The translations under genes were made by a program, and so were the position numbers. 64,000 bases of DNA from DATLED01 sp963750255 (lineage in GTDB: Bacteria > Actinomycetota > Acidimicrobiia > Acidimicrobiales > CADCTF01), in assembly GCA_963750255.1 (NCBI GenBank), contig CAVVPZ010000008.1, positions 558,001 through 622,000 on the forward strand, read 5' to 3'. This document shows, one piece after another, positions 61,277-64,000 of this stretch. The first letter of the stretch is position 1, and the number at the start of each line of letters is the position of its first letter. A model generated the notes under the pieces. The model was not told where the DNA came from, did not search any database, and saw nothing but the letters and a program-made list of their open reading frames with translations.

Positions 61277-62314
61277 ATGTCCGACAACTTCTTCTCCTCC
61301 CTGATGGGCCGCGACATGGCCATCGACCTCGGGACGGCCAACACCCTCGTCTACGTACGTGGTCGCGGCATCGTGCTGAACGAGCCTTCGGTGGTCGCCG
61401 TCAACACCAAAGACATGCGTCCCCTGGCTGTGGGCACCGAGGCCAAGCGGATGATCGGCCGCACGCCGAGCCACATCCAAGCCATTCGTCCGCTCAAGGA
61501 TGGCGTGATCGCCGATTTCGAGATCTGCGAGAAGATGCTCCGCTACTTCATCCAGAAGGTGCATCCCCGGCGCTTCGCCAAACCCCGGATGGTCATCTGC
61601 GTGCCGTCTGGGATCACCGGCGTCGAGAAGCGGGCCGTGCAGGAGGCCGCCGAGTACGCCGGGGCCCGGAAGCCGGCCTACATCATCGAAGAGCCCATGG
61701 CTGCGGCCATCGGTGCCGGCCTTCCCGTGCACGAGCCCACCGGCAACATGGTCGTCGACATCGGAGGCGGGACCACCGAGGTCGCCGTCATCTCCCTCGG
61801 CGGCATCGTCACCAGCCAGTCGATCCGCATCGGCGGCGACGAACTCGACGAAGCGATCATCCAGTACATCAAGAAGGAATACAGCCTTGCGCTCGGCGAA
61901 CGCACCGCCGAGGAGATCAAGATCGTCCTCGGCAGCGCCTGCCCCCTCGAGGAGGAGATCCACGCCGAGATCCGTGGGCGCGACCTGATCACCGGACTGC
62001 CCAAGACCATCATCGTGACGACCGACGAGGTCCGCGAGGCCCTCGAGGAGCCGTTGTCGGCCATCGTTGATGCCGTGAAGGTGACCCTCGACAAGACCCC
62101 GCCCGAGTTGGCGGCCGACATCATGGAACAAGGCATCGTGTTGACCGGCGGCGGCGCCCTCCTCACCGGCCTCGACAGCCGGCTGAGCAGCGAGACCGGA
62201 ATGCCCATCGTGGTGGCCGATAACCCGCTGCTCAGCGTGGCTATCGGTGGTGGGCAGTTCCTCGAGGAGTTCGAGGCGCTGAAGGACGTCCTCCTCCCGC
62301 CCCATCACTCCTGA
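61277..62314 (+). CDS. mreB: Rod-shape-determining protein MreB
   Basis: 345 residues, actin fold. DMAIDLGTANTLVYVRGRG is phosphate 1, MVVDIGGGTTEVAVISLGG phosphate 2, GIVLTGGGALLTGLDSRLS the adenosine loop. Forms filaments under the membrane guiding lateral wall synthesis with MreC, MreD and PBP2 encoded next. Its presence indicates a rod or short-rod lifestyle using lateral growth, unlike polar-growing actinobacteria. Confidence 0.96.
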   Translation: MSDNFFSSLMGRDMAIDLGTANTLVYVRGRGIVLNEPSVVAVNTKDMRPLAVGTEAKRMIGRTPSHIQAIRPLKDGVIADFEICEKMLRYFIQKVHPRRFAKPRMVICVPSGITGVEKRAVQEAAEYAGARKPAYIIEEPMAAAIGAGLPVHEPTGNMVVDIGGGTTEVAVISLGGIVTSQSIRIGGDELDEAIIQYIKKEYSLALGERTAEEIKIVLGSACPLEEEIHAEIRGRDLITGLPKTIIVTTDEVREALEEPLSAIVDAVKVTLDKTPPELAADIMEQGIVLTGGGALLTGLDSRLSSETGMPIVVADNPLLSVAIGGGQFLEEFEALKDVLLPPHHS

Positions 62315-62333
62315 CGGCTGAGCCGATCGACCG

Positions 62334-63168
62334 TTGGCTGCGTACCGGCGCCCCGCCCGTTCTCGATTCACCCTTCTGCTCCTAGTGCTGACCTCCATCA
62401 CCTTGTTGACCCTCGACTACCGAGGCGCGGGTTCGGGGGTGATCGGGGCGGCCAAGGACGGCGTCCGCGATGCCTTCGGCCCCGTCCAGCGGACCAGCGA
62501 CCGCGTGTTCTCCCCGGTCGGCAGCTTCTTCGGCGGCATGATCCACTACGGCGATCTGCAGACGGAGAACGAACGGCTGCGTCAGGAGATCGCTGGCTTG
62601 CGCGGCGACGTGTATCGGGCCGACGACGCCGACCGCGAGCGGCGAGCCCTCCTCGATCAACTCGACCTGCCGACGCCTGAGGACATTCCCCGGGTCGACG
62701 CTCGGGTGGTCTCGACCAGTCCGAGCAACTTCGCGTACACCGTCGAGATCGACAAGGGCACCAGTTCTGGCATCACCCACGGGATGCCGGTCGTCACCGG
62801 CGCCGGTCTCGTGGGTCGGATCGCCGACGTCTCCCGCACCCGGGCCGTCGTCCAACTGGTCACAGACAAGAAGTTCAGCGTCGGCGTGCGCCTGGCCACC
62901 AGCGGCGATGTCGGCGTGGCCAACGGAACCGGATCGCAGTCCTCACTCTCGGTCGACCTCATCGATCCGTCGACCGAGGTGCCCGAAGGACGAGATCGTG
63001 GTGACCAGCGGCCTCCAGCAGAGCCAGTTCCCTCCCGGCTATCCGGTCGGGAAAGTCATCAAGAACGGCACGCGGCCCAACGCGCTCCAACAAGACGTCA
63101 CCGTTCGGCCGCTGGCCGACCTCGAGCGGCTCACATTCGTCACCGTGCTGCAGTGGTCGCCCCGATGA
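62334..63168 (+). CDS. mreC: Rod-shape-determining protein MreC (frameshifted)
   Basis: TTG start at 62334. A short cytoplasmic end, one membrane helix (FTLLLLVLTSITLLTL), a coiled coil (LQTENERLRQEIAGLRGDVY), then the beta-barrel domain (RVVSTSPSNFAYTVEIDKG, GMPVVTGAGLVGRIADVS). At about 62990 one extra G puts DEIVVTSGLQQSQFPPGYP and the end VTVLQWSPR into the next frame, to 63168. Correct product about 278 residues. Shape scaffold between MreB and PBP2. Confidence 0.92.
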
Positions 63169-63674
63169 ACGACCTCCGGATTCGTCTCGGCCTTGTCCTC
63201 GGATTCACGCTCATCGTCCACTTGACGCTGCTGAGCCACGTACGGGTTGCGGGCGTGCGACCCGACTCCCTGCTCCTGTTGGCCATCCTCACCGGGCTGT
63301 CATCCGGCTCCGAGCGAGGGGCCGTCGTCGGGTTCGCCGCCGGGCTGCTCGGCGATCTCTTCGTGCAGACCCCGCTCGGTCTCGGCGCCCTCACCTACTG
63401 CCTCGTCGGGTTCGTCGTCGGATCTCTCCAGTCCGGCATTCTCCGGGCCGCGTGGTGGATACCGGTGGCGACCGCCTTCGTGGCCAGCGCTGCGGGCATG
63501 GTGCTCTACGCCCTCCTCGGCGCCACCGTGGGACAAGCGTCGTTCGTCTCGCCCCGTCTCGCGGTGATCGCCGTGCTCGTCGGCGTGATGAACGGAGCGC
63601 TCGCCCCGGCCGGCACCCGTGTCGTCGAGTGGGCACTCCGCCCGGCCACGTCGGCGCGGAGCTATGCCACGTGA
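63165..63674 (+). CDS. mreD: Rod-shape-determining protein MreD
   Basis: 169 residues from ATG 63165, overlapping mreC (ATGA). Five or so membrane helices: LGLVLGFTLIVHLTLLSHV, LLLLAILTGLSSGSERGAVV, GFAAGLLGDLFVQTPLGLGA, TYCLVGFVVGSLQSGILRAA and TAFVASAAGMVLYALLGATV. LGDLFVQTPLG is the conserved MreD motif. Coupled to the PBP2 gene behind it. Confidence 0.9.
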   Translation: MNDLRIRLGLVLGFTLIVHLTLLSHVRVAGVRPDSLLLLAILTGLSSGSERGAVVGFAAGLLGDLFVQTPLGLGALTYCLVGFVVGSLQSGILRAAWWIPVATAFVASAAGMVLYALLGATVGQASFVSPRLAVIAVLVGVMNGALAPAGTRVVEWALRPATSARSYAT

Positions 63675-64000
63675 GCGAGAGCCCGAGGCTCCGTCTCGCC
63701 GTGGTCGGCATCATTGTCGTGTCGTTGTTCAGCGCCCTGTTCGCCCGACTCTGGTACCTGCAGGTGCTCGACTCGTCGACCTTCGTGACGGCCGCAGCGA
63801 CCAACCAGATCCGTCTCGTCTACGAAGACGCGCCCCGAGGACGAATTCTCGATCGCAACGGCAAGGTGCTGGTCGACAACCGTCGCACCCAGGCCATCAC
63901 CGTCAACCGCAACCAGTTGCTCAAACTGGACGACGCAGCGGAAGAGGGGGTCAAGGGCCGCCTGGCTGCCCTGTTGAACATCAGCCGGGAGGAACTCGAC
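63671..64000 (+). CDS. mrdA: Penicillin-binding protein 2 (N-terminal part, cut by window edge)
   Basis: GTG 63671 overlaps mreD by four bases. LAVVGIIVVSLFSALFARLW is the single membrane anchor, WYLQVLDSSTFVTAAATNQI the juxtamembrane part and APRGRILDRNGKVLVDNR the conserved RGxIxDRNG motif of class B PBPs. The transpeptidase domain lies beyond the window. Cross-links peptidoglycan during elongation. Confidence 0.92.
   Translation, partial: MSESPRLRLAVVGIIVVSLFSALFARLWYLQVLDSSTFVTAAATNQIRLVYEDAPRGRILDRNGKVLVDNRRTQAITVNRNQLLKLDDAAEEGVKGRLAALLNISREELD

Overview
The window looks like chromosomal DNA of a high-GC actinobacterium, most likely class Acidimicrobiia. Three things point there: the order tig-clpP-clpX-(ValRS-like)-folC-ndk-mreB-mreC-mreD-PBP2 at the right end, an F420-type LLM oxidoreductase, and the composition (dense, high-GC coding with many GTG starts and ATGA/GTGA overlaps). 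No rRNA or CRISPR array is visible. Five tRNA genes are present: Lys-CTT, His-GTG, Arg-TCT, Gly-TCC and Pro-TGG. The class assignment is inference; no marker phylogeny could be run.

Left part (1-13.3 kb) is accessory DNA. It starts with a carboxylesterase end, two tandem alpha/beta hydrolases, an IclR regulator and an interrupted SDR gene. Next come a methyltransferase, a piece of a MobF-type relaxase/helicase cut by a complete IS3-family element, a phosphoribosyltransferase tail, a cupin, a NUDIX hydrolase, a possible relaxase start, a field of degenerate GGTTCCCGG-type repeats, a phosphotransferase and a thioesterase. A tyrosine integrase with an N-terminal HNH-like domain lies beside tRNA-Lys and 12-bp iterons. 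This reads as the worn remains of an integrated conjugative element.

13.4-22.6 kb is ordinary chromosome: a GT-C mannosyltransferase-like protein, a UvrD-type helicase, a fatty-acid cluster (enoyl-CoA hydratase, acyl-CoA dehydrogenase, FabZ), a HiPIP-like mini protein, SRPBCC proteins, a transglutaminase and an ArsR/AHSA1 pair. At tRNA-Arg a second small island begins (about 22.57-29.39 kb), bounded by a 36-bp imperfect direct repeat. It carries an integrase-start remnant, a gene with a phage-like baseplate-J C-terminus, a DUF433/DUF5615 toxin-antitoxin pair, TetR/SRPBCC, DinB, P-loop kinase and methyltransferase genes. VapBC, an RHH-ClpN fusion, a serine hydrolase, a damaged ArsR-ArsC fusion and a VOC protein follow.

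33-51 kb holds an ECF42-type sigma factor with its DGPF partner, APH and nucleoside phosphorylase genes, carbonic anhydrase, an epimerase-kinase-regulator-GT-C operon, a divergent operon (GT2, TIGR04282-like transferase, methyltransferase, membrane sulfite-oxidase-like protein), M18 aminopeptidase, an AarF kinase, an LLM oxidoreductase and two LPXTG-like surface proteins. 51.3-64 kb is the core proteostasis and cell-shape block. In it the slot where valS commonly sits holds a 593-residue valyl-tRNA-synthetase-like protein without HIGH, KMSKS or anticodon-binding domain, and an AbiEi/DUF559-like gene flanked by paired hairpin repeats sits between ndk and mreB.

At least sixteen reading-frame shifts interrupt otherwise intact genes, fourteen of them in the +1 direction, and they include tig, mreC and the UvrD-like helicase. 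Most are therefore probably sequence errors rather than real gene decay, and this should be kept in mind for every frameshifted entry.
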